Origin: RGIG8368 sp045540275
GTDB lineage: Bacteria; Verrucomicrobiota; Kiritimatiellia; RFP12; UBA1067
Reading direction: 5' to 3'
Assembly (NCBI GenBank): GCA_045540275.1
Contig: JAZQGX010000172.1
Coordinates: 1 to 5,886, forward strand
Length of the DNA: 5,886 nt
Part shown: positions 5,716 to 5,886 of the stretch, piece after piece
Numbering within the stretch: position 1 is the stretch's first letter
How the letters are laid out: each line of letters begins with the position of its first letter
The notes under the pieces: generated by a model
Database searches by the model: none
What the model saw: the letters and a program-made list of their open reading frames with translations, nothing else
What the model was told of the DNA's origin: nothing
Translations under genes and position numbers: made by a program

Positions 5716-5886
5716 ATGAAAAAAAATATCGTTAACGTGAAACTTATAGTTCTGTTTGTGCTGGCGGCAATCGCCGTTACAGTTGCGTTGCTGCACATAC
5801 TGCCAGACCGCCGGATTTGGGTCGCTCGTTTTTCGTATTGCATAGCGCCTGAAAATGGTGGCGTCCCGTTCCTTGTCGGAAACAGG
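5716..5886 (+). CDS. Start of a short membrane-anchored or secreted protein (cut by window edge)
   Basis: An ATG opens a frame that runs without a stop to the end of the window (57 codons). The product begins MKKNIVNVK and then has a strongly hydrophobic run, LIVLFVLAAIAVTVALL, at residues ~10-26, followed by HILPDRRIWVARFSY and a polar stretch. This is a typical signal peptide or N-terminal membrane anchor: a Lys-rich start, a hydrophobic core, then an Arg-containing segment. I do not recognise the family. It follows the preceding stop by 15 bases and is in the same frame, which I take as chance because it has its own ribosome site and leader. Codons 2-4 form a run of eight A residues, a potential slippage site. 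Confidence 0.62.
   Translation, partial: MKKNIVNVKLIVLFVLAAIAVTVALLHILPDRRIWVARFSYCIAPENGGVPFLVGNR

Noticed and set aside
1..5886. tRNA, rRNA, transposase or integrase genes
   Set aside because: Almost all bases are taken up by well-supported coding regions. I saw no cloverleaf-like sequence, no DDE or recombinase motifs, and no rRNA-like stretches.

Overview
The window looks like a piece of a plant-polysaccharide-degrading bacterium with a GC-rich genome. I favour the Kiritimatiellota/Verrucomicrobiota/Planctomycetota side of the tree, probably an anaerobic gut or rumen lineage. The basis is a pectin/uronate catabolism gene with very GC-rich third positions, long poorly characterised secreted proteins, and dispersed short repeats of the AATCCTGTA and CTCTGCGC types. 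The taxonomic call is inference from sequence style and is moderate to weak.

Layout, all on the + strand with almost no intergenic space. (1) Positions 2-358 hold the 3' end of kduI (5-keto-4-deoxyuronate isomerase), with its full set of zinc ligands. (2) A 64-base gap contains a small hairpin. (3) Positions 423-3059 encode an 878-residue single-chain restriction-modification enzyme of Type IIG style. It has an N-terminal PD-(D/E)xK nuclease motif, a central N6-adenine methyltransferase with an NPPY motif, and a C-terminal region likely to include target recognition. (4) One base after its stop, positions 3061-4980 encode a 639-residue membrane-anchored or exported protein with one thrombospondin-3/EF-hand-like calcium loop and a cysteine cluster. 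(5) Positions 4996-5700 continue in exactly the same reading frame after a single TGA. They look like the C-terminal part of the same protein, split by a nonsense codon. (6) From 5716 to the window edge is the start of a further short membrane or exported protein.

The most unusual signal is that repeat-type DNA sits inside the coding sequences without breaking them. The restriction-modification gene carries a roughly 108-base palindromic segment (about 2063-2170) and a composite repeat (2718-2789) made of three 9-base units followed by three 8-base units. The downstream gene carries an inverted pair of 9-base-unit arrays (3331-3384 and 3409-3435). The 9-base family occurs in both genes in the same reading frame (Asn-Pro/Leu-Val), the one frame that stays open. 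This resembles, in principle, the in-frame palindromic elements known from Rickettsia genes.

Functionally, kduI belongs to core carbon metabolism. The restriction-modification enzyme and the secreted-protein genes look like an accessory block placed next to it. Tight spacing suggests the restriction-modification gene and the 3061 gene are co-transcribed, but I see no evidence that they work together.
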